From Herbaspirillum sp. 3R11 (GTDB taxonomy: Bacteria; Pseudomonadota; Gammaproteobacteria; Burkholderiales; Burkholderiaceae_D): 64,000 nucleotides of DNA. Both the position numbers and the translations under genes were made by a program. Of this stretch, positions 18,406-29,416 are shown piece after piece. The notes beneath the pieces are model-generated. The model searched no databases. It worked only from the letters and a program-made list of their open reading frames with translations, and was not told where the DNA came from. Position 1 is the first letter of the stretch. Each line of letters starts with the position of its first letter. Location of the stretch: the NCBI RefSeq assembly GCF_004563925.1, contig NZ_SPNJ01000001.1, positions 186,001-250,000 of the forward strand. Reading direction: 5' to 3'.

Positions 18406-19362
18406 TTATTTCTTCCGGCCTTCCACCACCACATACGACGGGCGTCCATTGCGGTCCCAGTCGATCAGATTCTGTGCCGCTTTGCGACGCAGTTCCTTGG
18501 CGGCGACTTCGGAATAGAAGGCGGCGTGCGGCGACAATAGCACACGTTTGTGCTGGACAATAGCGGAACTTGTCTCCGGTGGTTCGACCGGCAGTACGTC
18601 CAGTCCGGCGCCCTTCAGATTGGTGTCAAGCGCCTTCAGCAAGTCCTCGATATTGACCAGTCCGCCACGGGCCGAATTGACCAGGAAGCTGTCCTGCTGC
18701 ATCAGGCTCAGCACCGACGCATTGATCATGCCGCGCGTCTCGTCGTTGAGAGGTGTATGCAGCGACACCACGTGCGCCTGCTTGAACAATTCTTCCTTGC
18801 TGACGCGTTCCACATACGCTGGGAAGTCGCCGTCGATGATGTGCGGATCGTAGGCGATTACGCGCTTGAACAGGTTGCGGCTGATGTGCGCCATGCGCTT
18901 GCCGATGCGGCCCAGACCGAAGATGCCGATAGTCATTTCGGAGCAGCGCTGGATCTTGCCGGCGGTGGTGTAATGCCATTGGCCGGACTTGACGTCGCGG
19001 TCGTAGCCGGTGATGTTGCGGATCAGGTCGAGCGCCATCGCCAGTGCATGCGTGGAGACTTCGCCGACGCCGTAGTCGGGCGAGTTGCCGACCCAGACGC
19101 CGTGTTTGGCGGCGTCCTCGGTGTTGATGGTGTCGAAGCCGGCGCCGTAGCGGCTGGCGATGCGGATTTCGGGACGGGCGGCGAACACCTTGGCATTGAC
19201 CGGCGCGTATTGCACCAGCAAACCTTCACAGCCTTCGGCGGCCTTGATGACCTCGTCTTCGGTGCGGCACTGCGCCGTCACCACTTCCACGCCGGCGTCG
19301 CGATACAGCGCCAGCTCAAGATCAACGTCGGGAAAATCGTAATCGGTAATCAATACTTTCAT
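18406..19362 (-). CDS. D-isomer-specific 2-hydroxyacid dehydrogenase
   Basis: This 318-residue NAD(P)-dependent oxidoreductase of the 2-hydroxyacid dehydrogenase family (phosphoglycerate dehydrogenase, CtBP and glyoxylate reductase relatives) interconverts 2-keto and D-2-hydroxy acids. The Rossmann motif FGLGRIGKRMAH is near residue 150, the catalytic Arg is in NSARGGLVN, and the His is in SPHAAFYS. GGAGACATGAAGCA precedes the start. It lies just downstream of the sugar-acid dehydratase gene and was probably recruited to reduce or oxidise a breakdown product of the same pathway, but the substrate is unproven. Confidence 0.9.
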   Translation of the reverse strand: MKVLITDYDFPDVDLELALYRDAGVEVVTAQCRTEDEVIKAAEGCEGLLVQYAPVNAKVFAARPEIRIASRYGAGFDTINTEDAAKHGVWVGNSPDYGVGEVSTHALAMALDLIRNITGYDRDVKSGQWHYTTAGKIQRCSEMTIGIFGLGRIGKRMAHISRNLFKRVIAYDPHIIDGDFPAYVERVSKEELFKQAHVVSLHTPLNDETRGMINASVLSLMQQDSFLVNSARGGLVNIEDLLKALDTNLKGAGLDVLPVEPPETSSAIVQHKRVLLSPHAAFYSEVAAKELRRKAAQNLIDWDRNGRPSYVVVEGRKK

Positions 19363-19497
19363 TGCTTCATGTCTCCATATGTCGCAGTCAAAACAGACGG
19401 AAGTTCATTTTTTGGTCTTCGCTTCCTTGAAGGGAGCGCGCCTGAATCTTCCGCCGCTTGCTTGTTGAAAAATCAATTCAGATTCTTGCCTGTGCCG

Positions 19498-21225
<1,728 letters not shown>

Positions 21226-22029
21226 GTTCTTTCCTTTTTCCTTGTGGCGTCTGGTCGCGGAGACGCCATGAATGCTGTCTGTATCGGATGGCTGCAGGAA
21301 GGATCAGTGGCGAATATTGCTTTGGTCGAAAAAGTAGCGGGAGAAATCCATCAGGTGATACGCCAGCATGGCGTCACCGTTGCCGGCGTGGCCGAGATGA
21401 CAGAGATAGCGGGAGGTCGATGCAGCACAAGCGCCGGATTGCACACGCGCAGAAACAGAAAGGGACGCCGCAGCCAGACCGCGCATGCGCGGCTGCGGAA
21501 CGATGGAAGTACACCCCCGGCTAGCTAAGTTCTTCAATGCCTGTCTCCAGTGCTGCGGTATGGTCCGCGGGCAGTTTTTGCTCTTGTATTTTTTATGTGT
21601 CGCAAGTCCGTGTGAAGAATGACTTGCTTCCTCAGGATGCCAGCGAGTCTATTTCAGCATTCGGACTTTGGTCAAGTGGTAATACCAGATTTGTCATACA
21701 TCTTTTTGATTGATATCCCATCCATGTTCCCCTTGTTCCCTATGATGCCCAATGGTGCGTTGCGGCGTAGGTGAATTATTTTCGTGCATCGTTTTCTTTC
21801 TTGACACTGCCGGGGTGATATGAAATTCTTTTCTCGTTCTGGTAAGACCACATGACCGCTTGACAAGGTTTTGTCAGGAAACAAAAACAAAGAAAAACCG
21901 GGAAAACCCCAGCACCGGAGAGGGATAAGCCGACACAGATCGAGCTGCATGGTTCATCGACGGATTTGCAATGAATCCGTACGCTACAGGCGAAATTGCC
22001 TGCTTTTACCATCAAACGGAGGAGAGACA
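21226..22029. other. long divergent regulatory region
   Basis: About 800 bp separate the dehydratase gene (minus) from the TTT binding-protein gene (plus), and no convincing gene lies here. The region becomes AT-rich after 21540. It holds a FadR-type operator candidate (21677-21687), a TTGACA at 21801-21806 that could be a -35 element for the plus strand, and a 6-4-6 palindrome TGACAA/TTGTCA (21861-21876). It is the obvious control region for both gene groups. Confidence 0.6.
21677..21687. promoter_or_regulatory. candidate FadR-subfamily GntR operator
   Basis: TGGTAATACCA is a perfect palindrome around a central A and fits the FadR-subfamily consensus NGTM-N-KACN. It lies in the divergent region between the dehydratase and TTT genes. 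The natural ligand protein would be the FadR-type regulator encoded at 26339-27259, at the end of the plus-strand group. Confidence 0.6.
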
Positions 22030-23004
22030 ATGATCAGAATTCGTAGAAATCTATTGAAGACGGTGGTTGCCGCAGCCGCGGTTTTAACCTTTGGTGTTGC
22101 ACATGCAGCATGGCCGGATCGGCCGGTGACGCTGGTCGTGCCGTGGGGCGCGGGCGGCGGCACCGACGCCACCGCGCGCATCATCGGCGCGCTGCTTGAG
22201 AAAGAACTGGGTCAGCCCGTCAACGTCGTCAATCGCACCGGCGGCAACGGCGTGGTCGGCCATCAGGCCATCTCGGGCGCGGCCCCGGACGGCTACACCA
22301 TCGGTCTGGCAACGGTGGAAATCGCCATGATGCATCATCAGGGCCTGACCCAGCTGAGCTACAAGAACTACACGCCGATCGCACTGATGAATTTCGATCC
22401 GGCTGCGCTCACTGTCAGCTCCGAATCGCCGCATAAAACCTTCGACGACCTGCTCAAGGCGGTCAAGGCCAATCCCGGCAAGCTGAAAGCATCCGGAACC
22501 GGGCAGGGCGGCATCTGGCATCTCGGCCTGGCCGGCATGCTGAGCGACCTCAAGCTGGCGCCGACGGCGGTGCGTTTCGTACCGTCCAACGGCGCTGCGC
22601 CGGCAATGGTGGATCTGGCCGCGGGCGGGGTCGACATCGTGGCGGCATCCTTGCCGGAAGCGCGCTCCCTGATCGATGCCGGCAAGGCGCGCCCGCTGGT
22701 GATCATGGCCGATACGCCGGCTGCGCTGTATCCCAAGGTGCCGACGCTCAAGAGCCTGACCGGCAGCAACTGGACCATCGGCGCCTGGCGCGGCATCGTT
22801 GCGCCCAAGAGCCTGCCAGCCGATATCCAGACCAAGCTGGCCGGCCATCTGCAAAAAATCTACAACAGCAAGGAGTACAAGGATTTCATGGGTGGACGCG
22901 GCTTCGGCACGATGTATGCCGACTCGGCCGAGTTCGGCAAGTTCATGGAGAAGAGCGACAACGACATGGGGCAGATCCTGAAGACCCTGGGCATGGCGAA
23001 GTAG
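22030..23004 (+). CDS. tripartite tricarboxylate transporter substrate-binding protein (TctC/Bug family)
   Basis: This periplasmic binding protein of 324 residues belongs to the TctC/Bug family that is strongly expanded in betaproteobacteria. A Sec signal peptide ends at GVAHA-AWPDRPV. The family marker stretches VTLVVPWGAGGGTDATAR, NRTGGNGVVGHQA and AAPDGYTIGL are present. The start at 22030 has GGAGGAGAGACA upstream; a longer in-frame ORF from 21871 is spurious. It is followed by the small and large membrane subunits, giving a complete TTT importer for a carboxylate, probably the sugar acid used by the adjacent dehydratase and dehydrogenases. Confidence 0.93.
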   Translation: MIRIRRNLLKTVVAAAAVLTFGVAHAAWPDRPVTLVVPWGAGGGTDATARIIGALLEKELGQPVNVVNRTGGNGVVGHQAISGAAPDGYTIGLATVEIAMMHHQGLTQLSYKNYTPIALMNFDPAALTVSSESPHKTFDDLLKAVKANPGKLKASGTGQGGIWHLGLAGMLSDLKLAPTAVRFVPSNGAAPAMVDLAAGGVDIVAASLPEARSLIDAGKARPLVIMADTPAALYPKVPTLKSLTGSNWTIGAWRGIVAPKSLPADIQTKLAGHLQKIYNSKEYKDFMGGRGFGTMYADSAEFGKFMEKSDNDMGQILKTLGMAK

Positions 23005-23107
23005 CCAGGCAGCGGACGGTTGCGCCTGACCGTCCGCATGCATCTGCTTTTTCGCGCGGTTTCACATCACGTCACATCACGTTGCATCGTGACGACGATG
23101 AGAAGCC

Positions 23108-23620
23108 ATGGTTGAACCCGTCGGACCTTCGAACCTTGCTGCCATGAAAATCAACGATACCGTCTCTGGAATCCTGCTGGCGATATTCGCCGTCGTGATT
23201 TACGTCTACTCGGCAAACTTGCCCACGATGGCCCAGCAGATCGGGCCGGGCCTGTTTCCTCAATCGCTGGCTGTAGCCTTCCTGATCTGCGCGATCCTGC
23301 TCATGATCAAGGGCGTGCGCGAAAGGCGCGCTTCCGGCGAAAGCTGGATCAGCCTGCCCGAATGGGCCGGCGAGCGGCGCGCCGTGTTCGCCTATGCGCT
23401 GGTGCTGTTGTCGCTGGTGTTTTACATCTACGCGTCCGAACCCCTTGGCTTCCTGCCGACGGCGACCATCCTGCTGCTGTCCCTGTTCGCGACCTTCGGC
23501 GCACGCCTGGCAGTTGCGCTGCCGGTCGCCGTCGCCAGTGCGCTGGGCATTCACTACATCTTCTACAAACTGCTGAAGGTCCCGCTGCCGTGGGGTCTTC
23601 TCGAGTCTGTGGCCTGGTAA
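23108..23620 (+). CDS. TctB family small membrane subunit of TTT transporter
   Basis: This 170-residue membrane protein has four predicted transmembrane segments (near 20-38, 50-70, 93-112 and 118-155), as expected for TctB. The alternative start at 23144 gives the classical TctB beginning MKINDTVSGILLAIFAV but lacks a ribosome-binding site, whereas the first ATG has GAGAAG close upstream. The extra 12 residues are therefore uncertain. It pairs with the TctA protein encoded 10 bp downstream. Confidence 0.88.
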   Translation: MVEPVGPSNLAAMKINDTVSGILLAIFAVVIYVYSANLPTMAQQIGPGLFPQSLAVAFLICAILLMIKGVRERRASGESWISLPEWAGERRAVFAYALVLLSLVFYIYASEPLGFLPTATILLLSLFATFGARLAVALPVAVASALGIHYIFYKLLKVPLPWGLLESVAW

Positions 23621-23630
23621 AGGACCGACC

Positions 23631-25124
23631 ATGCTTGCCAATATCTATGCAGCCTTCGGGCTGGTGTTCGACCCCTATGTCCTGGCGGTCATTCTCGGTT
23701 CGTCCATGTTCGGATTGTTCATGGGCGCGATCCCCGGCCTCAGCGCCACCATGGCGGTAGCGCTGCTGGTGCCGGTGACGTTCTTCATGCCCGCGGTGCC
23801 TGCGGTAGCGGCGATGGTGTCGGCCACGGCGATGGCGATTTTTTCCGGCGACATCCCGGGCTGCCTGTTGCGTATCCCGGGTACGCCGTCATCGGCGGCC
23901 TATACCGATGAAGCCTATGCGATGACGAAGAAAGGTCAGGGCGAAATCGCGCTCGGCGCCAGCCTGGTGTTTTCGGCGGTGGGCGGCCTGTTCGGCACCT
24001 TCGTGCTGATCCTCGCCGCGCCGGTGTTGGCGGAACTGGCGCTGAAGTTTTCGTCTTTCGAATACTTCTGGCTGGTGCTTATGGGCCTGACCTGCGCAAT
24101 CTTCATCGCCTCGGACAATCCGCTCAAGGGCTTCGTCTCGCTGTTCATCGGCATGTTCATCGCCTCCATCGGCATGGGCAACCCGGCCGGCGTGCCGCGC
24201 TTTACGTTCGACAATGCCGATCTGCTGAGCGGCGTGTCGCTGGTGCCGCTGATGGTGGGCATGTTCGCCATGTCCGAGGTGCTGCGCTATGCGGTTTCCA
24301 AAGACCAGGCGATGACCATCCCGGACGGCAAGGTCGGCAACGTGTTCAAGGGCATGTGGGACTTGACGGTGAAATATCCGAAGTCGATCCTGCGCGGAAG
24401 CGTGCTCGGCACGCTGGTCGGCATCCTGCCGGGCGCGGGCGCCGACATCGCAGCCTGGATGTCGTACGCGATGAGCAAGAAGATGTCGAAGGAGCCGGAA
24501 AAGTTCGGCACCGGCCATGCCGAAGGCATCGTCGAGTCGGGCGCCGCCAACAACTCGGCGCTGGCCGGCGCTTGGATTCCGGCGCTGGTGTTCGGCATCC
24601 CGGGCGACTCGATCACCGCCATCGTGATCGGCGTGCTGTACATGAAGAATCTGAATCCGGGTCCGATGATCTTTGTCGAGAATCCGGTCTCCATGTATGC
24701 GATTTTCATCGTCTTCATCCTCGCCAATTTGCTGATGCTGCCGCTGGGCTACTGGTGCATCAAGGTCTCCAAGCGCATACTCGGCGTTCCGCGTAACCTG
24801 TTGATGCCGCTGATCCTGTTGTTCTGCATCGTCGGTTCGTACGCCACCAACAACAGCGTGTCCGACGTCGGCATCATGCTGGTGTTCGGCCTGCTGGCCT
24901 ACTTGATGGAAGAGAACGGTTTCCCGGTCGCACCGGCCGTGCTCGGCGTGGTGCTGGGCGGGATGCTGGAAGAACATTTCGTCACGTCGATGATCAAGGC
25001 CGATGGAGAATTCCTGGCCTTCTTCAGCCGGCCCATCGCCGGTACGCTCGGCGTCTTGACGATATTGCTGTGGCTGTTGCCGCTGGTCCTGCGCGGTTTG
25101 CGCAAGAAGCCGGCAATGGCATGA
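23631..25124 (+). CDS. TctA family large membrane subunit of TTT transporter
   Basis: This 497-residue protein has about twelve membrane segments and is the transport channel of the tripartite tricarboxylate transporter. Family blocks are GAIPGLSATMAVALLVP, GDIPGCLLRIPGTPSSAAY, GTLVGILPGAGADIAAWMSY and VESGAANNSALAGAWIPALVFGIPGD (the last spans about 300-325). The sodium- or proton-driven import of a carboxylate is inferred from the family. It overlaps no gene but follows the TctB gene by 10 bp. Confidence 0.95.
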   Translation: MLANIYAAFGLVFDPYVLAVILGSSMFGLFMGAIPGLSATMAVALLVPVTFFMPAVPAVAAMVSATAMAIFSGDIPGCLLRIPGTPSSAAYTDEAYAMTKKGQGEIALGASLVFSAVGGLFGTFVLILAAPVLAELALKFSSFEYFWLVLMGLTCAIFIASDNPLKGFVSLFIGMFIASIGMGNPAGVPRFTFDNADLLSGVSLVPLMVGMFAMSEVLRYAVSKDQAMTIPDGKVGNVFKGMWDLTVKYPKSILRGSVLGTLVGILPGAGADIAAWMSYAMSKKMSKEPEKFGTGHAEGIVESGAANNSALAGAWIPALVFGIPGDSITAIVIGVLYMKNLNPGPMIFVENPVSMYAIFIVFILANLLMLPLGYWCIKVSKRILGVPRNLLMPLILLFCIVGSYATNNSVSDVGIMLVFGLLAYLMEENGFPVAPAVLGVVLGGMLEEHFVTSMIKADGEFLAFFSRPIAGTLGVLTILLWLLPLVLRGLRKKPAMA

Positions 25125-25154
25125 GATTTTTATAACGAAAGGATGGTTTGCAAC

Positions 25155-26216
25155 ATGGCTGCACCCGAACGTTTTTCCGCCGTCGAACTCAAGCAGTTCT
25201 CCACGCAACTATTGCAGAAGGCCGGCTTGCCGCTGGAGCCTGCCGCTTCAGTGGCGAGCACGCTGGTCGACGGTGACCTGCTGGGACACGACACCCATGG
25301 CCTGGCCTTGCTGGCGCCGTACGTGAAAGAAATCGAGAAGGGCGGGATGACCACGTCCGGCGAACCGGAAGTGGTGTCTGATCGTCCTGCCGCGCTGGTG
25401 TGGGACGGCCGTCGCCTGCCTGGACCGTGGCTGGTGCACAAGGGCATCGATGCACTGATTCCGCGTGCGCGCGAGCTCGGCACGGCGTCGCTGGCGATTC
25501 ATCACAGCCATCACATCGCGTGTCTGGCGGCATACCTGTTGCGCGCGACTGAAGAAGGTTTTCTGATGGTGTTGTCGAGTTCCGATCCTGCGGTGCACAG
25601 CGTGGCGCCGTTCGGCGGCACGCGCGCGGTGTTCACGCCGAACCCGATCGCCGCAGGCATTCCGACTTCAGGCACACCGTTCCTGGTCGACATCTCGGCC
25701 TCGATCACCACCAATGGCATGAGCAATCGCCTGCACAAGGCTGGCCAGCAATTCGAAGAAGAATGGCTGCTCGACGCGCAGGGCAACGCCAGCCGTGACC
25801 CGGCCGTGTTCGCCGCCGATCCGCCGGGCACCATTCTGCCGCTGGGCGGTTTGTCGGCCGGCCATAAAGGCTTCGGCCTGGCGGTGCTGATCGAAGCGCT
25901 GACCGGCGGCTTGTCCGGTTTCGGCCGCGCCGATCCACCGGCGGGTTGGGGCGCCACCGTGTTCATGAGCCTGTACGATCCGGCGGCGTTCGGCGGCGAG
26001 GCCGCGTTCAAGCGCCAGATGGATCACATTGCCGAAGCCTGCCGCAACAATCCTCCACGTCCCGGCGTGGAAAAAGTGCGCATGCCCGGCGACCGCGGCA
26101 TGGCGCGTCGTGCGCAACAGCTGGAGCAGGGCGTGGCGCTGCATCCGACGATTGCGCCCGGCTTGCGCGAGGCTGCGCAGCAGTATGGTCTGACGTTCCC
26201 GGCAGCGCTGGGCTGA
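25155..26216 (+). CDS. Ldh2/malate-lactate dehydrogenase family oxidoreductase
   Basis: This 353-residue NAD(P)-dependent oxidoreductase belongs to the malate/L-lactate dehydrogenase family, whose members include ureidoglycolate dehydrogenase and 2,3-diketogulonate reductase. The family shows DLLGHDTHGLALLAPY, AIHHSHHIACLAAYL (the His that takes part in catalysis), PNPIAAGIPTS and GGLSAGHKGFGLAVLIEAL. The start at 25155 is chosen because AAAGGA lies 10 nt upstream; the ATG at 25143 sits directly on that site. It probably oxidises or reduces the 2-keto/hydroxy acid imported by the preceding TTT system. Confidence 0.9.
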   Translation: MAAPERFSAVELKQFSTQLLQKAGLPLEPAASVASTLVDGDLLGHDTHGLALLAPYVKEIEKGGMTTSGEPEVVSDRPAALVWDGRRLPGPWLVHKGIDALIPRARELGTASLAIHHSHHIACLAAYLLRATEEGFLMVLSSSDPAVHSVAPFGGTRAVFTPNPIAAGIPTSGTPFLVDISASITTNGMSNRLHKAGQQFEEEWLLDAQGNASRDPAVFAADPPGTILPLGGLSAGHKGFGLAVLIEALTGGLSGFGRADPPAGWGATVFMSLYDPAAFGGEAAFKRQMDHIAEACRNNPPRPGVEKVRMPGDRGMARRAQQLEQGVALHPTIAPGLREAAQQYGLTFPAALG

Positions 26217-26338
26217 TTGCTCTTCATCACCCTTCATCGCCCGTTTCCGCTTTGGCGGCGGGCGGCAAGCGGCTCATTCGCTTGTGGTGAGATACAATCC
26301 GGCGCCAAGATTAAGAATTTTTTCATCGGACCTCCTTT

Positions 26339-27259
26339 ATGCCAATTGAAGCGATCGAACCGCAACGACTGTACCGCCAGATCAGCGACCAACTGCGCAA
26401 GCTGATTGTCGACGGCGAATTCCCGGTCGGTTCACGCTTGCCGTCGGAGCGTGACCTGTCGGTGCAACTGGGCGTGAGCCGGCCGTCGTTGCGCGAAGCC
26501 TTGATCGCACTGGAAGTCGAAGGCTATATCGAAGTCCACATGGGCTCCGGCATCTATGTCTCGCCGCCGTCGCCCGCGCCCGAGGGCGAGATCGACCTGT
26601 CCACGCAAGAGGGGCCGCTGGAGCTGATCCGCGCACGCGCCATGCTGGAAGGCGAGGTGGCTTATGCCGCCGCCAAGAACGGCAAGAAGGCGCAGATCGA
26701 TGCGATCGAAGAAGCGTTTCAGCAGATGATCGAGAACACCAGCGCCGGCGCCAATCCACTCGAAGCCGATCGCCTGTTCCACATCCGCGTGGCCGAAGCG
26801 ACCGGCAACAGCGTGCTGGTCGGACTGGTGACGCAATTATTCGATGCCCGATTGGGACCGCTGTTCGATCGCCTCCACAGCCACTTCGATACGATTGAAG
26901 TATGGAACGATGCGATCGAAGAGCATTCGCGCGTGATGAAAGCGCTGCGTGCCCGCGATCCGGAAATGGCGCGGCAGGCCATGCGGCGTCACATGGATAT
27001 CGCATTCAAGCGCTATAGCGCCAGCCTGGTGGGGCAGGCCGTGCAGGGTGGCAATGCCGCAGATATCAAGAAAAAGAAAGCCGGGCCGGTGAAGGAAATC
27101 AAGGCAGCCAAGCCGGCAGTCAAGAAGACGCCTGTCAAGGCCGTCACAGTCAAGCGAGTAGCCAAACCGGCTGCCGTAAAGAAGACGCCGGCGCCGAAAG
27201 TCGCCGCCAAGCGTGCACCGGTCGCATCCCCGGTCAAACGCCGCAGCGCCCGCGCCTGA
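26339..27259 (+). CDS. FadR-subfamily GntR regulator with histone-H1-like C-terminal tail
   Basis: This 306-residue repressor has a GntR winged helix (about 8-75: LYRQISDQLRKLIVDGEFPVGSRLPSERDL) and an FCD ligand domain (about 95-230) with His residues in FHIRVAEATG, EEHSRV and RRHMD placed to bind metal and an organic acid. The last 65-70 residues are a basic Lys/Ala/Pro repeat (KKTPVKAV, KKTPAPKVAAKR) resembling bacterial H1-like proteins. Family members normally end near 230-250 residues. The tail probably adds non-specific DNA binding. By position it should control the TTT and dehydratase genes through the operator at 21677. Confidence 0.92.
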   Translation: MPIEAIEPQRLYRQISDQLRKLIVDGEFPVGSRLPSERDLSVQLGVSRPSLREALIALEVEGYIEVHMGSGIYVSPPSPAPEGEIDLSTQEGPLELIRARAMLEGEVAYAAAKNGKKAQIDAIEEAFQQMIENTSAGANPLEADRLFHIRVAEATGNSVLVGLVTQLFDARLGPLFDRLHSHFDTIEVWNDAIEEHSRVMKALRARDPEMARQAMRRHMDIAFKRYSASLVGQAVQGGNAADIKKKKAGPVKEIKAAKPAVKKTPVKAVTVKRVAKPAAVKKTPAPKVAAKRAPVASPVKRRSARA

Positions 27260-27271
27260 GGAGGCAGCAGC

Positions 27272-27646
27272 TTATCCCAGCTTGCCGACGTTGCGGTCCC
27301 AGTTGCGGCCGTCGAAGTCGACGAAGCTCAGCCTGTCGTCCGACAGGTCGACGTCATCCAGGCAACGGACATTGATGGTGTAGAGCTCCGGCGCAGCGCG
27401 TGGGCGTGTGAAGACGTGCACGCCGCAGTGCGGACAGAAATGGTGTTTGGCCGCCATGGTGCCGAACTGGTAAGTCGCCAGCACGTCGGCACCTGCAACC
27501 AGGCGAAAATTCTCGGGCTGCACGCGATGGTGCAGAAATCCCTTCTTGGTACAGATCGAACAATTGCAGACGGTGATGCGCTCTATCGTCACGTCGGCTT
27601 CGAAGCGGACCTGGCCGCAATGGCAACTGCCTTTGTGATGATCCAT
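27272..27646 (-). CDS. GFA (glutathione-dependent formaldehyde-activating-like) family zinc protein
   Basis: This 124-residue beta-rich zinc protein has the cysteine pattern of the GFA/CENP-V family: C8 and C10 (SCHCGQVRF), C27, C29 and C32 (CNCSIC) and C71/C74 (CPHCGVH). Members bind zinc and are often annotated as S-hydroxymethylglutathione synthase, but most have no proven activity. The start at 27646 is preferred because GGAGA lies 9 nt upstream; a GTG at 27661 overlaps the NlpC stop. It lies right behind the NlpC lipoprotein gene on the same strand. Confidence 0.87.
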   Translation of the reverse strand: MDHHKGSCHCGQVRFEADVTIERITVCNCSICTKKGFLHHRVQPENFRLVAGADVLATYQFGTMAAKHHFCPHCGVHVFTRPRAAPELYTINVRCLDDVDLSDDRLSFVDFDGRNWDRNVGKLG

Positions 27647-27660
27647 GCGCTGCGTCTCCA

Positions 27661-28197
27661 CTAGTTGAAGTAAGCCCTGGCCATTTCAAAGCGCGGCGCA
27701 AAATACGGATTATCCATGCGGGAAATATGCACCTTGCCGTTACCCGACGGCGCATGCACGAAGCGTCCATCGCCGATGTAGATGCCCACATGCGAGAACG
27801 GCCGGTTGAGGGTGTTGAAGAACACCAGGTCGCCCGGACGCAGATTGGATTTGTCGATCTGGCGTCCCTGGCGCGCCATGTCGGCGGCGCTGCCGGACAG
27901 CCTGAGGCCGGCGGCGCGGTTGAAAATGTAGGACACCATACCGCTGCAGTCAAAGCCGGCTTCCGGATTCTTGCCGCCGAAGCGATAGCCGGTGCCGATC
28001 ATGTCCAGCGCAAAAATCGCGACTTCGCTGCCATGTTCAGTGGCGGCGTCGGAGCGGACGTCGGTCGGCGCCGGTGTCGGGGTGGAGGCTTCCGGCGCAC
28101 GCATCGGCGCGCTGCCGCAGGCCGTCAGCAGGACGGCGATGCAGCAGGCGGCGAGCGCATGCAGTTGCTTCGGCGAGAGCAGGTCGAGGCTGCGCAT
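27661..28197 (-). CDS. NlpC/P60 family lipoprotein, probable peptidoglycan endopeptidase
   Basis: This 178-residue protein has a lipoprotein signal with lipobox LLTAC (C27) and a C-terminal NlpC/P60 domain. The catalytic C84 (GFDCSGMVSY), H136 (FSHVGIYIG) and H148 (RFVHAPS) are present, so it should cleave peptide bonds in peptidoglycan. The linker of about 35 residues is Pro/Thr-rich. It shares a strand and a 16-bp gap with argD upstream, which may be fortuitous. Anchoring to the outer-membrane inner leaflet is likely because no Asp follows the cysteine (Gly at +2). Confidence 0.92.
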   Translation of the reverse strand: MRSLDLLSPKQLHALAACCIAVLLTACGSAPMRAPEASTPTPAPTDVRSDAATEHGSEVAIFALDMIGTGYRFGGKNPEAGFDCSGMVSYIFNRAAGLRLSGSAADMARQGRQIDKSNLRPGDLVFFNTLNRPFSHVGIYIGDGRFVHAPSGNGKVHISRMDNPYFAPRFEMARAYFN

Positions 28198-28213
28198 TGC
28201 TGCCGGGTCCTGA

Positions 28214-29416
28214 TCAGTGACCCAGTTTCACCAGTACGCCTTCCAGCATGGTCAGCATCTGATCGATTTCATCCTTGGTCACGTTCAGCGACGGCATGAA
28301 GCGGAGCAGGTTCGGACGCGGCGAATTGAGCAGCAGGCCGACCGGGTTCAGGTCGCGCGCAGCTTCAACGATTTGCGGACCGATGTCCTTGCCCAGCTTC
28401 AGCGCGCGCAGCAAGCCTTCGCCGCGTTCGCCTTCGAAGCCATGCTTGTCCGACAGCTTGATCAGTTCGGCGCTGAGATACGCGCCGGTCGCCTTGACCG
28501 TCGGCAGGAAATCGGGCTTGAGCAATTCCTTGATCACGGCGGCGCCGACGGCAGTCATCAGCGGATTGCCGTTGTAGGTGCCGCCTTGTTCGCCGGCTTC
28601 GAAGCAGGCGATTTCTTCACGCGCCAGCAGGGCTGCCAGCGGTACGCCGCCGCCGATGCCTTTGCCCAGCGTCATGATGTCCGGCTCGATGCCCGACAGC
28701 TGATAACCGAACAGTTCGCCGGTGCGGCCGACGCCGGTCTGCACTTCATCGACGATGAGCAGCAGGTTGGCGTTCTTGGTCAGGCGGCGCAGGCCTTGCA
28801 TGAATTCGCGCGTGGCCGGGATCACACCGCCTTCGCCTTGCACCGGTTCCAGCATGACGGCGACGGTCTTCTTGCTGATCAGGCGCTCAACGCTGGCGAG
28901 ATCATTCAGATCGGCTTTCAGGAAACCCGGCACTTGCGGCGCGAACATGGTGTCCCAGCCCGGCTTGCCGCTGGCCGACATGGTCGCGATGGTGCGGCCG
29001 TGGAAGCTGTGGTTGAAGGTGATGATTTCAAAGCGGTCTTCGCCGGCGCTGTTCTTGTTGAGCTTGCCCCATTTGCGGGCCAGCTTGAACGCGCCTTCGT
29101 TGGCTTCGGCGCCGCTGTTGGTGAAGAACACGCGGTCGAAGACGGAGTTCTCGGTCAGCAGGTTGGCCAGCTCGATCGACGGCGCATTGTAGAAAGCCGG
29201 CGACGGATTGATCAGCTTCTTGCCCTGTGCGACCAGCGCATCGGAGATGCATTGCGGCGCATGGCCCAGCGCATTCACGGCCCAGCCTTGCAGATAGTCG
29301 AGGTATCGCTTGCCGGTGTGATCGGTCATCCACATGCCGCTGCCTTCGGTGAAAACGATTTCAGGGCGGTTAGTGACATACATCAGCTTGTTGATGGCGA
29401 ACTCGTTGAATTCCAT
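28214..29416 (-). CDS. argD: acetylornithine aminotransferase
   Basis: This 400-residue class III PLP aminotransferase makes N-acetylornithine in arginine synthesis, and ArgD enzymes often also serve lysine synthesis. The PLP lysine is K252 ([15 protein letters not shown]), the phosphate-binding segment is [15 protein letters not shown] (about 100-114), HSFHGRT precedes the substrate site and the Asp is in [25 protein letters not shown] gives the ribosome-binding site. No other arg gene is adjacent. Related omega-aminotransferases cannot be fully excluded, but the length and motifs match ArgD. Confidence 0.9.
   Translation of the reverse strand: MEFNEFAINKLMYVTNRPEIVFTEGSGMWMTDHTGKRYLDYLQGWAVNALGHAPQCISDALVAQGKKLINPSPAFYNAPSIELANLLTENSVFDRVFFTNSGAEANEGAFKLARKWGKLNKNSAGEDRFEIITFNHSFHGRTIATMSASGKPGWDTMFAPQVPGFLKADLNDLASVERLISKKTVAVMLEPVQGEGGVIPATREFMQGLRRLTKNANLLLIVDEVQTGVGRTGELFGYQLSGIEPDIMTLGKGIGGGVPLAALLAREEIACFEAGEQGGTYNGNPLMTAVGAAVIKELLKPDFLPTVKATGAYLSAELIKLSDKHGFEGERGEGLLRALKLGKDIGPQIVEAARDLNPVGLLLNSPRPNLLRFMPSLNVTKDEIDQMLTMLEGVLVKLGH

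Noticed and set aside
18219-18449. Minus-strand frame of 76 codons between the ABC ATPase and hydroxyacid dehydrogenase genes
   Set aside because: It overlaps the end of the dehydrogenase gene and has low-complexity Ala/Gln-rich content without a ribosome-binding site.
21304-21537. Minus-strand frame of 77 codons in the divergent regulatory region
   Set aside because: No ribosome-binding site, no family-like sequence and a Cys/Ser/Arg-rich composition.
26266-26284. Small dyad CAAGCG/CGCTTG before the FadR-type regulator gene
   Set aside because: Only 6-bp arms in GC-rich sequence; easily by chance.
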